Shown here piece by piece: positions 17,965-28,335 of a stretch of DNA of 64,000 nucleotides. The notes beneath the pieces were generated by a model that saw only the letters and a program-made list of their open reading frames with translations, searched no databases and was not told the origin of the DNA. Both the position numbers and the translations under genes were made by a program. Source of the stretch: Saccharopolyspora gloriosae. GTDB lineage: Bacteria; Actinomycetota; Actinomycetes; Mycobacteriales; Pseudonocardiaceae. The stretch spans positions 4,883,470-4,947,469 of the forward strand of contig NZ_CP059557.1 in NCBI RefSeq assembly GCF_022828475.1, given 5' to 3'. The stretch's first letter is position 1. Each line of letters begins with the position of its first letter.

Positions 17965-19232
17965 CGGGTGGTCTCCGCGACGGCCGCCGTCACCTGGTCG
18001 ACGAGCTCGTCGAGCGGCACCGACCGCTGTTCACCGCTGCCGAGGTCCTTGAGCTGCGCGCTGCCCGCTTCCACGTCGCGTTCGCCCAGCACCAGCGCGA
18101 ACCGGGCGCCGGAGCGGTCCGCGGCCTTCATGGCGCCCTTGAGGCCCCTGCCGCCGTAAGCCACGTCGGCGCGCACTCCAGCGGCCCGCAGCCCGCCAGC
18201 GGTGGCCACCAGCCGCCGCTTCGCCGACTCGCCCAGCGGCACGCAGTACACGTCGCAGCGCGCCTGATCGCCGACCTGGATGCCCTCCGCCTGGCAGGCC
18301 AGCAGCGTGCGATCCACGCCCAGCCCGAACCCGACGCCGGACAGTTCCGCGCCGCCCAGCTGCGCCATCAGCCCGTCGTAGCGGCCGCCGCCGCCGATGC
18401 CGGACTGCGCGCCGAGCCCGTCGTGCACGAACTCGAACGTCGTCTTCGTGTAGTAGTCCAGGCCGCGCACCAGCCGCGGGTTCTCGGTGAACGCGACACC
18501 CAGGTCGGTCAGGTGCTGCTTGACCTGCTCGTAGTGCTCCTTGGATTCGGCCGAGAGGTGGTCGACCATCAGCGGCGCCTCGGCGACCAGTTCCCGCACC
18601 TCGGGGCGCTTGTCGTCGAGCACCCGCAGCGGGTTGAGCTCGGCGCGCTGCCGGGTCGCCTCGTCCAGCGGCAGGCCGCTGAGGAATTCCTGCAGCTTCG
18701 CCCGGTAGTCGGGTCGGCAGGTGTCATCGCCGAGGGACGTCAGCTCGATGCGGTAGCCGGTGAGGCCGAGCCGCTTGTAGCCCTCGTCGGCGATGGCGAG
18801 GACCTCGGCGTCCAGCGCCGGGTCGTCCACACCGATCGCTTCCACGCCGACCTGCTGCAACTGCCGGTACCGCCCGGCCTGCGGCCGCTCGTAGCGGAAG
18901 AAGGCGCCGCTGTAGTGCAGCTTCACCGGCAGCTGGCCGCGGTCGAGGCCGTGCTCGATGACGGACCGGATCACGCCGGCGGTGCCCTCGGGCCGCAGTG
19001 TCACCGAGCGGCCGCCGCGGTCGGCGAAGGTGTACATCTCCTTGCTGACGACGTCGGTGGACTCGCCGACGCCGCGGGCGAACAGCGTGGTGTCCTCGAA
19101 CAACGGCAGTTCGATGTAGCCGTAACCGGCGCGGCGCGCGGCGTCCGCGAGCGTCTCGCGCACGGCCAGGAACCCTGCGGACTCCGGCGGGTAGTACTCG
19201 GGAATGCCCTTGGGGGCGTTGAAGGTGCTCAT
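17961..19232 (-). CDS. hisS: Histidyl-tRNA synthetase
   Basis: A 423-residue class IIa synthetase that attaches histidine to tRNA-His. Motif 1 ([15 protein letters not shown] region), motif 2 ([19 protein letters not shown]), the histidine-specific loop [13 protein letters not shown] and motif 3 ([17 protein letters not shown] ... [11 protein letters not shown]) are all present in order, and the C-terminal anticodon-binding domain is complete. It lies 32 bp downstream of the MBL hydrolase and overlaps the next gene by 4 bp, giving an MBL-hisS-membrane protein operon like that in mycobacteria. Confidence 0.96.
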   Translation of the reverse strand: MSTFNAPKGIPEYYPPESAGFLAVRETLADAARRAGYGYIELPLFEDTTLFARGVGESTDVVSKEMYTFADRGGRSVTLRPEGTAGVIRSVIEHGLDRGQLPVKLHYSGAFFRYERPQAGRYRQLQQVGVEAIGVDDPALDAEVLAIADEGYKRLGLTGYRIELTSLGDDTCRPDYRAKLQEFLSGLPLDEATRQRAELNPLRVLDDKRPEVRELVAEAPLMVDHLSAESKEHYEQVKQHLTDLGVAFTENPRLVRGLDYYTKTTFEFVHDGLGAQSGIGGGGRYDGLMAQLGGAELSGVGFGLGVDRTLLACQAEGIQVGDQARCDVYCVPLGESAKRRLVATAGGLRAAGVRADVAYGGRGLKGAMKAADRSGARFALVLGERDVEAGSAQLKDLGSGEQRSVPLDELVDQVTAAVAETTR

Positions 19233-19264
19233 CAGGGTGCTTCGCTGTCCTCAAGCTGGGAGTG

Positions 19265-19954
19265 TCACCGGCCGGCTTCGCCGCTCGCGGGAACCAGGTC
19301 CTGCAGGAACGGGTTGCTCGCGCGTTCCCGGCCGATGGTGGTCGTGGGTCCGTGGCCCGGCAGGACGACGGTGTCGTCCTCCAGCGGCAGCACTCGGGTG
19401 CGCAGGGTCTGCAGCATCGTCTGGTGGTCGCCGCCGGGCAGGTCGGTGCGTCCGATGGCTCCGGCGAACAAGGTGTCCCCGGCCAGCAGCAGCCGACCGC
19501 CCTCGCCCGTTCCGACGCCGAACAGCACCGACCCGCCGGTATGGCCGGGGCTGTGCGTGACGCTCAGGTTCAGCCCGGCGAGCTCCAGCGTCTCGCCGTC
19601 GGCGAGTTCGCGGACCTCGGCGGGCGCGTTCAGCGGCGGGAAGGCGGCGAACAGCTCCGCCCCCTGCGGCCCCATGGACGCGGCGGGGTCGGTGAGCATG
19701 TACCGGTCCGCCGGGTGGATCCAGGCGGGCACGTCGTAGGCGCCGCACACGTCTCCCGCGGAGAAGACGTGGTCGAAGTGCCCGTGCGTGAGCAGCACCG
19801 CCACCGGATTCAGGCCGTTGTCGCGGACCTGCTCCTCCACCGCCGCCACGGCCTCCTGACCGGGGTCGATGATGACGCAGTCCGCGCCTTCGCCCGCGGC
19901 GAGCAGATAGCAGTTCGCCTGCAGAGGTCCGGCCGGGAACCCGAGCACCAGCAC
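19265..19954 (-). CDS. Glyoxalase II-like MBL-fold hydrolase
   Basis: A 229-residue metallo-beta-lactamase-fold protein. It shows the dinuclear zinc motif LLTHGHFDHVF, the later SPGHTGGS and LLAGDTLFAGAIGRTDLPGG blocks and the terminal PGHGPTTT. These match the Rv2581c-type hydrolases annotated as glyoxalase II-like. GTG 19954 (MLVLGFPAGPLQANCYLL) is taken as the start because homology begins there; GTG 19948 is an alternative. The natural substrate is uncertain; thioester hydrolysis is inferred. It heads the hisS operon and is divergent from ppiB. Confidence 0.88.
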   Translation of the reverse strand: MLVLGFPAGPLQANCYLLAAGEGADCVIIDPGQEAVAAVEEQVRDNGLNPVAVLLTHGHFDHVFSAGDVCGAYDVPAWIHPADRYMLTDPAASMGPQGAELFAAFPPLNAPAEVRELADGETLELAGLNLSVTHSPGHTGGSVLFGVGTGEGGRLLLAGDTLFAGAIGRTDLPGGDHQTMLQTLRTRVLPLEDDTVVLPGHGPTTTIGRERASNPFLQDLVPASGEAGR

Positions 19955-20135
19955 GCAACGCGCCTTTCGTCGTCGAACACGAACTCCACCACCGCTCCCG
20001 CGCACTCGAGCGGGCAGCGGTCCTGGCCTGTTCAGCCTAGAACATCGTCCCGCATGGTCTGGTCGATCCGGTGCACAGGGCGGCCCATAAACTCGAAGCG
20101 TCCTGATCGTGTCGGAGCCCCCGGGGAGGGAGCAG

Positions 20136-20969
20136 GTGCCGAGCAACGAACAACGTCGCCAGGCCGCCAAACGCAAGCTCGAACGCCAGTTGGAGCGTCG
20201 AGCCGAGCAGGCCAAGCGTCGCCGGATGATCACCATCGGCGCCACGGTGGCCGTGGTCATCCTGGCCGTCGCGGGCGTCGTCTACTTCACCAACAGCGGC
20301 GACGAGTCGGCCGCCGCACAGCAGGAACAGCCGCCCGCTCAGCAGGTGCAGATCCCCACCGAGCTCGCGCCGCCGCCGGCCCGCCCGGCCGCGCTGCCGA
20401 ATCCGGTGTCCTGCACGTACAACCCGGACGGCCAGCCGGCGAAGCCGGTACAGCCGCCCGCGAACGGCGAGGTTCCGTCAACGGGAACGGTGCAGGCCAA
20501 CATCGCCGGCTCCATCGGCGACATCCCGCTGACCCTGGATCGTTCGCTGGCGCCGTGCACGGTGAACAGCTTCACGAACCTGATCAAGCAGGGCTACTTC
20601 GATGGCACCTCCTGCCACCGGATCAGCACCGAGGGCCTGCAGATGCTGCAGTGCGGCGACCCGACCGGAAGCGGCAGCGGCGGACCGGGCTACGCCTTCG
20701 ACGACGAGACGTTCCCGGAGCTGAAGTACGGCCGCGGCTACCTGGCGATGGCGAACTCGGGGCCGAACACCAACGGCAGCCAGTTCTTCATGGTCTTCGG
20801 CGACGCCCAGCTCTCGCCGGACTACACCGTGTTCGGCACGATCGGCGAAGACGGCCTGAAGGCCATCGACGAAGTCGCGCAGGCCGGGCACGACAACGCG
20901 TTCGCCCAGGCCGGTGGCGGACACCCGAACAAGAAGGTCACCTTCGACAAGGTCACCGCCGACGCATGA
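20136..20969 (+). CDS. ppiB: Membrane-anchored cyclophilin PPIase
   Basis: A 277-residue protein matching mycobacterial Rv2582. Start GTG 20136 gives the familiar N-terminus PSNEQRRQAAKRKLERQLER, a basic cytoplasmic helix. One membrane span is at about 31-51 and a Pro/Gln-rich linker follows. The cyclophilin domain (about 110-277) keeps the core elements VNSFTNLIKQGYFDG, SCHRIS, GRGYLAMANSGPNTNGSQFF and DYTVFGTIGEDG, so prolyl isomerase activity is expected outside the membrane. The same domain recurs in degenerate form in the caspase-like protein at 51795, with LDRSLAPCTVNSF identical. It is divergent from the MBL hydrolase. Confidence 0.92.
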   Translation: MPSNEQRRQAAKRKLERQLERRAEQAKRRRMITIGATVAVVILAVAGVVYFTNSGDESAAAQQEQPPAQQVQIPTELAPPPARPAALPNPVSCTYNPDGQPAKPVQPPANGEVPSTGTVQANIAGSIGDIPLTLDRSLAPCTVNSFTNLIKQGYFDGTSCHRISTEGLQMLQCGDPTGSGSGGPGYAFDDETFPELKYGRGYLAMANSGPNTNGSQFFMVFGDAQLSPDYTVFGTIGEDGLKAIDEVAQAGHDNAFAQAGGGHPNKKVTFDKVTADA

Positions 20970-21049
20970 TCCGCGCCGTGCGCCCGCGCCCCTCCGGCGC
21001 GGGCGCACCCGCACCTCGGGTTCACGAAGATCAGCGGGAGGTGTGCAGG

Positions 21050-22260
21050 GTGGTTCCCGACGTCCCCGCAGCCGAGGTTGCGGCTCTTGATCCCGGCGAT
21101 CCTGATTTCGTCGCCGACCCGTACCCCGTCTTCCACGCGCTGCGTTCCCGCGCCGCCCTGCACCGGCATCCGGCCTGGGGTTCGCACGTGGCCCTGTCCC
21201 ACGAGATGTGCTCGACCGTGCTGCGCCACCGGCGGCTGCTGCGCGTGTGGACCGATCGGGAGCCCGCGGCCGAGTTCGAGTCGTTCAACGCGCTGCACCG
21301 GCTGAGCATGCTGGAGAACGAGCAGCACCACGACCGGCTCCGCGCGGCCGTGTCCCCGCTGTTCCACCGCAGGCACGTCGACTCGATGCGCCCGGTGATC
21401 ACGGAACTGGTCGAGCGCCGGTTGGGCGAGCTGTGCGAGCGGATCGAGGCGGAAGGCGACGCGGACCTCATGGCCGGGCTCGCCCGGCCGCTGCCGGTCG
21501 ACGTGATCGCGACGCTGCTCGGTTTCCCGCTGCGAGACGGTCCGCTGTTGCGGAACTGGTCGAATCGGATCGTGCGGATGTACGAACCCGAGATCGACGA
21601 GCCCGCCCGCCGGGACGCGGAGCGCGCCGCGGGCGAGTTCCGCGGCTACATCGCCGACCTCGCCGAGCACCGGCGCCGCCGCCCCGGCGACGATCTGCTC
21701 AGCGCCCTGGCCGATGGCTCCGGCGACCTGAGCGGAGATGAGCTCATCGCGAACTACGTGCTGCTGCTGATGGCCGGGCACGAGGCGAGCGTCAACGGGA
21801 TCGGCAACGCCGTGGTGGCGCTGCACGAGCACCCCGAGCAGTGGCGGCACTTGCGGCAGGTGCGCGAGGACGAGCGGGCGCTGCTCACCGCGGTGGACGA
21901 ACTGCTGCGCCACGACACCCCGAACCAGCTGTTCGAGCGGACCGCCGTGCGCCCGGTGGAGCTGGGCGGGCATCGCGTCGAGGAGGGCGAGAAGGTCGTG
22001 GTGCTGCTCGGCGCGGCCAACCGCGACCCGGCGGTGTTCAGCGCACCGGACGGACTCGACCTGACCCGTGCGCCCAATCCGCACTTGGCGCTGGGAGTCG
22101 GCGCGCACTACTGCCTCGGCGCCCCACTGGCCCGGCTGGAGATCGGCCTCGTGCTCGCAGCGCTGGCCGCCCGGCTGCCGGAGTACGCACTGCCGACGCC
22201 TCCCCACGCGGCGCGGCCTTCGCCATCCGCGGCTACGACAGGATCAGCATCGCAGCTTGA
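21050..22260 (+). CDS. Cytochrome P450, frameshifted near C-terminus
   Basis: A bacterial P450 of about 403 residues after correction. The I-helix shows LLLMAGHEASVNG, the K-helix ExxR is ELLR, and the haem-binding loop is LALGVGAHYCLGAPLARLE with the axial cysteine intact. After PEYAL the main frame continues with non-homologous residues, whereas a second frame supplies the usual ending GAAFAIRGYDRISIAA and a TGA at 22258-22260. One extra base at about 22192 (CTGCC to CTGGCC) joins them. GTG 21050 has GGAGG eight bases upstream. It lies 80 bp downstream of ppiB with no redox partner nearby. The substrate is unknown. Confidence 0.88.
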
Positions 22261-22314
22261 CCGGCGCCGAGTTTCCAGCCGGTTTCCGACTACGCCGAGA
22301 AGCTCTGTTTCTTG

Positions 22315-22498
22315 TCAGCGGCGAAGCTGCTGAGCAGCGACCACCAAAGCAACCGGCACCGCAGCGGGTTCTCAGCTGTCTTCTCGCTGACAGCTTTTTC
22401 CCTCGTGGCGGAGCCACTCGGGAAAAAGAACCCGCAGCGAGAAGACAGCTGAGGTTCCGCACCCGACCGCCCAACCACCGGAGACAAGATCAAGCAGC
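22315..22498. repeat. Dispersed nested-palindrome repeat, copy A
   Basis: The 17-bp inverted repeat CTCAGCTGTCTTCTCGC (22371-22387) / GCGAGAAGACAGCTGAG (22437-22453) encloses a second hairpin built from TTTTTCCC and GGGAAAAA around a GTGGCGGAGCCAC stem. The right flank ends with GGAGACAAGATCAAG, shared with copy C, and overlaps the relA stop codon. The left flank TGTCAGCGGCGAAGC is shared with copy E. It lies between the convergent P450 and relA genes and may act as a two-way terminator. Confidence 0.85.
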
Positions 22499-24799
22499 AG
22501 AAGTGACTCGGTAGACGTCGTAGACGCCTTCGATGTTGCGGACGGCCTTGAGGACGTGGCCGAGGTGCTTCGGGTCGCCCATCTCGAAGGAGAACCGGCT
22601 CACCGCCACCCGGTCCTTCGACGTGGTCACCGAGGCCGACAGGATGTTCACCCGCTCGTCCGCGAGCACCTTCGTGACGTCGGACAACAGCCGGTGCCGG
22701 TCCAGCGCCTCCACCTGGATGGCGACCAGGAACACCGAGGACGCGGAGGGCGCCCAGTACACCTCGACCAGCCGCTCCGGGGCCTTGCGCAGGTCGTCGG
22801 CGTTGGTGCAGTCCGTGCGGTGCACGCTGACGCCACCGCCGCGAGTGACGAAACCGAGGATCGCGTCGCCCGGCACCGGAGTACAACAGCGGGCGAGCTT
22901 CGACCACACGTCACCGGCGTCCTTGACGACCACGCCGGAGTCGCCGGTGCTGCGGCGCCGCTGCTGCACGGTCGACGGGGTGGAGCGCTCCGCGATCTCG
23001 TCCTCGGCCTGCTCCACGCCGCCGACCAGCGCGACGAGCCGCTGCACCAGGTGGTGCGCGGAGACCTGCCGCTCCCCCACCGCCGCGTACAGCGCGGTGA
23101 CGTCCACGTAGTGCAGTTCGCGGGCCACGGCGGCGATGGAGTCGGAGGTGACCAGGCGCTGCACCGGGAGCCCGAGCCTGCGGATCTCCTTGGTGATGGC
23201 CTCCTTGCCGCTCTCGATGGCCTCTTCGCGGCGTTCCTTCGCGAACCATTGCTTGATCTTCGCCTTGGCCCGCGGGGAGGCCACGAACGACAGCCAGTCC
23301 CGGCTCGGCCCGGAGCCCTCGGCCTTGGAGGTGAAGATCTCCACGACCTCGCCGTTCTCCAGCTTCCGCTCCAGCGCCACCAGGCGTCCGTTGACGCGGG
23401 AGCCGATGCAGCGGTGCCCGACCTCGGTGTGCACCGCGTAGGCGAAGTCCACCGGCGTCGACCCGGACGGCAACGTGATCACGTCGCCCTTCGGGGTGAA
23501 CACGAAGATTTCGCGGGTGGCGAGGTCGTAGCGCAGCGACTCCAGGAACTCGCCCGGGTCGGCGGCTTCCCGCTGCCAGTCCAGCAACTGCCGCATCCAG
23601 GCCATGTCGTCGACCTCGACGCCCGCTTGGCCGCCGCTGCCGTTGCGCCCCTTGGTCTCCTTGTAGCGCCAATGCGCGGCGATGCCGTACTCGGCGGTGC
23701 GGTGCATTTCGCTGGTGCGGATCTGCACTTCCAGCGGCTTGCCCTCGGGGCCGATCACCGTGGTGTGCAGCGACTGGTAGACGCCGAAGCGAGGCTGGGC
23801 GATGTAGTCCTTGAACCGGCCCGGCATCGGCTGCCACAGCGCGTGCACCACGCCCATCGCGGCGTAGCAGTCCCGCACCTCGTCGACGAGGATCCGCACG
23901 CCCACCAGGTCGTGGATGTCGTCGAAGTCGCGGCCGCGGACGATCATCTTCTGGTGGATCGAGTAGTAGTGCTTGGGGCGGCCCTCGACCTTCGCGGCGA
24001 GCCGCGCGGCTCCGAGCTGGCCGGACAGCTCGTCGGTGACGGTGCGCAGGTAGGTATCCCTGGACGGGGCGCGGTTGGCGACCAGGCGCACGATCTCGTC
24101 GTACTTCTTGGGCTGCAGGATGGCGAACGCCAAGTCCTCCAGCTCCCATTTGATGGTGGCCATGCCCAGCCGGTGGGCCAGCGGCGCCAGCACTTCCAGG
24201 GTTTCGCGAGCCTTGCGGGCCTGCTTCTCCGGCGGCAGGAAGCGCATGGTGCGCATGTTGTGCAGCCGGTCCGCCAGCTTGATCACCAGGACGCGCGGGT
24301 CGCGGGCCATCGCGATGATCATCTTGCGGATGGTCTCGGCCTCGGCGGCCGCGCCCAGCTTCACCTTGTCCAGCTTGGTGACGCCGTCCACCAGGTGCGA
24401 GATCTCGTCGCCGAAGTCCGCGCTGAGCCGCTCCACCGAGTAGTCGGTGTCCTCGACCGTGTCGTGCAGCAGCGCCGCCACCAGCGTCGTGGTGTCCATG
24501 CCCAGTTCGCCGAGGATGGTGGCGACCGCCAGCGGATGGGTGATGTACGGGTCACCCGATTTGCGCCGTTGATGGCTGTGCTTGTCCTCGGCGACGTCGT
24601 AGGCGTGCTGCAGCAGTGCCAGATCGGCCTGCGGGTGCAGTTCGCGGTGCACCGCTGCCAGCGGCTCCAGCACTTGCTTGACCTCCGCGGCGCGCTGCGC
24701 CGTGATCCGTCTGGCCAAGCGGGCACGTACCCGCCTGGTAGCCGAAGCGGGACGCACCTGCTCGGTTGCTGAGACAGGAGACTCGACGTCTTGGCTCAC
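22490..24799 (-). CDS. relA: Bifunctional (p)ppGpp synthetase/hydrolase
   Basis: A 769-residue long RSH protein that makes and degrades the alarmone (p)ppGpp in the stringent response. The HD hydrolase domain includes [12 protein letters not shown] (HD at about 112-113); the synthetase domain includes [13 protein letters not shown] and [18 protein letters not shown], helical and C-terminal ACT domains follow ([20 protein letters not shown]). Both catalytic domains look intact. GTG 24799 is preferred because GGGAG lies just upstream; GTG or ATG starts farther upstream are possible. ppiB-relA-apt-secF order is the actinobacterial norm. Its stop codon lies in repeat copy A. Confidence 0.96.
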   Translation of the reverse strand: MSQDVESPVSATEQVRPASATRRVRARLARRITAQRAAEVKQVLEPLAAVHRELHPQADLALLQHAYDVAEDKHSHQRRKSGDPYITHPLAVATILGELGMDTTTLVAALLHDTVEDTDYSVERLSADFGDEISHLVDGVTKLDKVKLGAAAEAETIRKMIIAMARDPRVLVIKLADRLHNMRTMRFLPPEKQARKARETLEVLAPLAHRLGMATIKWELEDLAFAILQPKKYDEIVRLVANRAPSRDTYLRTVTDELSGQLGAARLAAKVEGRPKHYYSIHQKMIVRGRDFDDIHDLVGVRILVDEVRDCYAAMGVVHALWQPMPGRFKDYIAQPRFGVYQSLHTTVIGPEGKPLEVQIRTSEMHRTAEYGIAAHWRYKETKGRNGSGGQAGVEVDDMAWMRQLLDWQREAADPGEFLESLRYDLATREIFVFTPKGDVITLPSGSTPVDFAYAVHTEVGHRCIGSRVNGRLVALERKLENGEVVEIFTSKAEGSGPSRDWLSFVASPRAKAKIKQWFAKERREEAIESGKEAITKEIRRLGLPVQRLVTSDSIAAVARELHYVDVTALYAAVGERQVSAHHLVQRLVALVGGVEQAEDEIAERSTPSTVQQRRRSTGDSGVVVKDAGDVWSKLARCCTPVPGDAILGFVTRGGGVSVHRTDCTNADDLRKAPERLVEVYWAPSASSVFLVAIQVEALDRHRLLSDVTKVLADERVNILSASVTTSKDRVAVSRFSFEMGDPKHLGHVLKAVRNIEGVYDVYRVTSAA

Positions 24800-24986
24800 C
24801 GCTCGCTCCCGGGCATGGAGGGGACGTTGCACCCGGATCCTGATGCGGTCACGACCCGGGCATCGAGAATAACGCCGTTCGGGCTACCGCCCTTCCCCGG
24901 CCGTCCCCCGAAACGTTGAACGGTCACTCTCAGCTTTGAGGCGCCGTCAGAACTTCACCGGGACCTATCAGCTTCACTGAAGATCG

Positions 24987-25532
24987 TCATACCGCCAGCA
25001 GCGCGTGCACGTCCGCGCCCGCGATCCGGTCCCGGCCGCCGAGCGCCGTCAGCTCCAGCACCACCGCCGCGGCCGACACCTTCGCGCCCGCCCGTCCGAG
25101 CAGTTCGCACGCGGCGTTCAAGGTGCCGCCGGTGGCCAGCACATCGTCGACGAGCAGAACGCGCTGACCAGCACTGATGGTGTCGGTGGCGAGCTCGAGG
25201 CTCGCCGTCCCGTACTCCAGCGAGTAGTCGATGCGGTCCGCGACCTCCGGCAGTTTGCCCGGTTTACGCAGGCCTACGACACCGGTGCCGTAGGCCTGCG
25301 CGACGGCCGCGCCGACCAGGAAACCACGCGCCTCCACCCCGGCGACGACGTCGAATTCGTGGCCGTCACCGAGCGCGGTGACGACCGCCGAGAGCGCCTC
25401 GCCGTCGGCGAGCAGCGGGCTGATGTCGCGGAACAGCACGCCCGGTTCCGGGAAGTCCGGCACTTCCCGGATCAACCGCGCGGCGTGGTTCAACGTGGGA
25501 TGAATCACCCGCACCACATCGGAGTCCGCCAT
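24987..25532 (-). CDS. apt: Adenine phosphoribosyltransferase
   Basis: A 181-residue purine salvage enzyme that converts adenine and PRPP to AMP. The type I phosphoribosyltransferase PRPP motif VLLVDDVLATGGTL is present, as are the adenine-site segments FRDISPLLADG and VAGVEARGFLVGAAVA. The ATG overlaps the secF stop by one base (TGATG), so it is translated as part of the secD-secF-apt operon. 187 bp separate it from the relA start. Confidence 0.95.
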   Translation of the reverse strand: MADSDVVRVIHPTLNHAARLIREVPDFPEPGVLFRDISPLLADGEALSAVVTALGDGHEFDVVAGVEARGFLVGAAVAQAYGTGVVGLRKPGKLPEVADRIDYSLEYGTASLELATDTISAGQRVLLVDDVLATGGTLNAACELLGRAGAKVSAAAVVLELTALGGRDRIAGADVHALLAV

Positions 25533-26752
25533 CAGCGACGCTTCTTCCCGGTCGGACGGCTGGACTTGCCCGCCGGGCGACGGCGCGACTGCGGTCCCGG
25601 CTCACCGGACTTCTTGCCCACCGGAGCGCTCGAGGACGACGCCTTGGCCAGTTCCCGATCCCGGACGTCCTGCTGCGGCTCCTCGGGAACGGGCTCGCCC
25701 GCCTCCTTCGCCGCGGCCTTCGTCCGGCGCTGGTGCACCTTCGCCGCCTGCTGCTGGTACTTGCGGTCACGCATCTTGAAGTCCACCAGCAACGGCGTGG
25801 CCAGGAAGATCGACGAGATGACGCCGACGAGCATGCCGATCATCTGAACCAGCGCCAGGTCGCGCAGCACACCGACACCGAGCAGCCACGCGCCGACGAC
25901 CAGCAGGCCGATCACCGGCAGCAGCGCGATCACCGAGGTGTTGATGGAACGCATCAGCGTCTGGTTCACGGCGAGGTTCGCCGCCTCCGGATAAGTGCGC
26001 CTGGTCAGACCGAGCAGGCCGCGGGTGTTCTCCTTGACCTTGTCGAACACCACGACCGTGTCGTACAGCGAGAACCCGAGGATCGTGAGCAACCCGATCA
26101 CCGTGCTCGGCGTGACCTCGAACCCGATCAGCGCGTACAACCCGGCCGTGACCACCACGTCGTGCAGCAGCGCGATGAGCGCGGCCACCGCCATCCACTT
26201 CTCGAAGTAGAAGGCGAGGAACACCGTCACCAGTACCAGGAACACGCCGAGCGCCAGCAGCGCCTGCTGGGTGATCTCGCCGCCCCAGGTACCGCTGACC
26301 GCGCTGTCGCTGACCGCGGCCGGGCTCGCCTGGCCGTCGGTGCCCAGCGGCTTGAACCGGTCGAACAGGGTCTCCTTGATGTCGGAGACCTGCGCGGGAG
26401 TCAGCGACTCGGTGCGGACCTGGATGGTCTGGTTGCCGGCGGTGCCCACCAGCTGAACCGTCTCCGCCGGGTGCCCGAGTGCGTCCTTGAACGCTTCCTG
26501 GACCTGGTCCTCGCTGATCGGCCCCTGCGCGCCGACAGCGGGCACCTGCAGCTTCGTGCCGCCCTCGAAGTCGATGCCCAGGTTGAAGCCCTTGAGGCCC
26601 ATCGCGCCGATGCACACCAGCACGAGAAGACCCAGGGAGATGTACCAGCGGGCGCGCTTGCCGACGATGTCGAACGCGCCGTTGCCGACGTAGAGGCGCT
26701 CGAAGACGCTCTCGCGCCGGGTGCCGTCGCCGGCGGTGCTCTGCGTGGCCAC
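25532..26752 (-). CDS. secF: Protein translocase subunit SecF
   Basis: A 406-residue RND-type membrane subunit that works with SecD to use the proton gradient for late steps of Sec-dependent export. It shows the first span (WYISLGLLVLVCIGAMGLKG), the GIDFEGGTKLQV motif after it, a periplasmic-side domain, and five C-terminal spans including the SLYDTVVVFDKVKEN motif. A basic Lys/Arg/Pro-rich tail of about 70 residues ends the protein, as is usual in actinobacteria. It begins 2 bp after secD and overlaps apt. Confidence 0.95.
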   Translation of the reverse strand: MATQSTAGDGTRRESVFERLYVGNGAFDIVGKRARWYISLGLLVLVCIGAMGLKGFNLGIDFEGGTKLQVPAVGAQGPISEDQVQEAFKDALGHPAETVQLVGTAGNQTIQVRTESLTPAQVSDIKETLFDRFKPLGTDGQASPAAVSDSAVSGTWGGEITQQALLALGVFLVLVTVFLAFYFEKWMAVAALIALLHDVVVTAGLYALIGFEVTPSTVIGLLTILGFSLYDTVVVFDKVKENTRGLLGLTRRTYPEAANLAVNQTLMRSINTSVIALLPVIGLLVVGAWLLGVGVLRDLALVQMIGMLVGVISSIFLATPLLVDFKMRDRKYQQQAAKVHQRRTKAAAKEAGEPVPEEPQQDVRDRELAKASSSSAPVGKKSGEPGPQSRRRPAGKSSRPTGKKRR

Positions 26753-26754
26753 CG

Positions 26755-28335
26755 TCAGGCCTCCTTCGCGGTGGAAGCGCCCCGGCGGCGCGCGGACCGC
26801 TGCTCAGCGCCGAGGCGCTGCACCGCGCCCAGACCGGACACCGAGGGCTTGGACAGGAACTTGTTCTTCGATGCCAGCGCGACCAGCGGGTGCGTCACCA
26901 GGAACACCACGACGAGGTCCAGCACCGTGGACATGCCGAGGGTGAACGCGAAGCCCTTCACCTGGCCCACCGCGAGCACGTAGAGCACGGCGGCGGCGAG
27001 GAAGCTCACCGCGTCCGCGGACAGGATGGTGCGCCGCGCCCGGGACCACGCTCGTGGCACCGCGGAGCGGAACGTGCGGCCCTCGCGGATCTCGTCCTTG
27101 AGTCGTTCGAAGAACACGATGAACGAGTCGGCGGTGATGCCGATGGCGACGATGAACCCGGCGACGCCCGCGAGGTCGAGGGTGAAGCCGATCCACCTGC
27201 CGAGCAGCACCAGCACGCCGTAGACGATGCCGCCGGAGAGCAGCAGCGACAGGATCGTGAGCACGCCGAGCGCCCGGTAGTAGGCCAGGCAGTACAGCGC
27301 GACCAGGAGCAGGCCGATGCCGCCTGCGATGAGGCCCGCCTCCAGCGAGGCCACGCCCATCGTCGCGGAGACCGTCTCGGCCTCGGACTGGTCGAAGGCC
27401 AGTGGCAGCGAGCCGTACTTGAGCACGTCGGCCAGGTCGGTGGCGGTCTGCTGGTTGAACGATCCGGTGATGCTGGCGTTGGCGCCGAGCAGCGCCTGGT
27501 TGATCCGCGGTGCGGAAACGACCTCGCCATCGAGCACGAACGCGGCCTGCTGCCCGACGTTGGCGGAGGTGAAGTCCGCCCACCGCTTGCCGCCCTCGCC
27601 GGTGAAGTCCAGGTTGACCGTCCACTCGGGGTTCTGGTCGTTCGGCGGCTGGGCCGCGGCGTTGGCGATGTCGGTGCCCTCCATGAACACCGGCTCCAGC
27701 ACGTACTTCTGCGCCTTCTCCTGGTCGCAGGCGACCAGCGGCTTCGTCGGGTCGGCGTTGCCGCGCAGCGGGTCCTCCACGTTGCAGTCCAAGGCCTGCA
27801 AGGCCTGCATCTGCACGTTCGGATCGGTGCTCTGGCGAGTCTTCTTCGCCTCTTCGATCGCGGCCTGCTGCGCCTCCGGATCATCGGAGGGCTGCTGCGC
27901 GTGAGCGGCCTGCGGCGTCGTCCCCGGCGCTCCCGGTGGGGGCGCCTGCGCGGGCGCCACCATGTTCGGCGCGACCTTGCGGAAGTCGAGTTCGGCGGTC
28001 TGCCCGAGCTGCTTGGCCTGGTCGCCGCCCTCACCCGGGACGGTGATCACCAGGTTGGAGCCGTCCAGGTTGACCTCGGAACCACTGATGCCCATGCCGT
28101 TGACACGGGTCTCGATGATCTGCCGCGCCTGGTTCAGCGACTCCTGCGGTGGCGGCTGCCCGTTCGTGGTGCGCGCGGTGAGCGTCACCCGGGTTCCGCC
28201 CTGCAGATCGATGCCCAATTTCGGGGTGGGCTTCTGATCGCCGGTGAGGAACACCAGTCCATACAGCGCCACGACGATCAGCGCGAAGATCGCGAGGTAA
28301 CGCCCTGGGCGAAGCTGCCCGGCCGGAGGTGCCAC
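26755..28335 (-). CDS. secD: Protein translocase subunit SecD
   Basis: A 526-residue SecD. The N-terminal span (LAIFALIVVALYGLVFL) precedes KLGIDLQGGTRVTL. The large extracytoplasmic region carries a Pro/Gln/Ala-rich insertion at about 160-200 that is common in actinobacteria, then the RND spans with GITADSFIVFFERLKDEIREG. It forms the SecDF complex with the adjacent secF. The usual partner yajC lies 552 bp upstream in the same orientation, an unusually large gap for this operon. Confidence 0.95.
   Translation of the reverse strand: MAPPAGQLRPGRYLAIFALIVVALYGLVFLTGDQKPTPKLGIDLQGGTRVTLTARTTNGQPPPQESLNQARQIIETRVNGMGISGSEVNLDGSNLVITVPGEGGDQAKQLGQTAELDFRKVAPNMVAPAQAPPPGAPGTTPQAAHAQQPSDDPEAQQAAIEEAKKTRQSTDPNVQMQALQALDCNVEDPLRGNADPTKPLVACDQEKAQKYVLEPVFMEGTDIANAAAQPPNDQNPEWTVNLDFTGEGGKRWADFTSANVGQQAAFVLDGEVVSAPRINQALLGANASITGSFNQQTATDLADVLKYGSLPLAFDQSEAETVSATMGVASLEAGLIAGGIGLLLVALYCLAYYRALGVLTILSLLLSGGIVYGVLVLLGRWIGFTLDLAGVAGFIVAIGITADSFIVFFERLKDEIREGRTFRSAVPRAWSRARRTILSADAVSFLAAAVLYVLAVGQVKGFAFTLGMSTVLDLVVVFLVTHPLVALASKNKFLSKPSVSGLGAVQRLGAEQRSARRRGASTAKEA

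Noticed and set aside
21041-21050. GTG 21041 as the P450 start
   Set aside because: The GGGAG would directly touch that codon; GTG 21050 has proper spacing.
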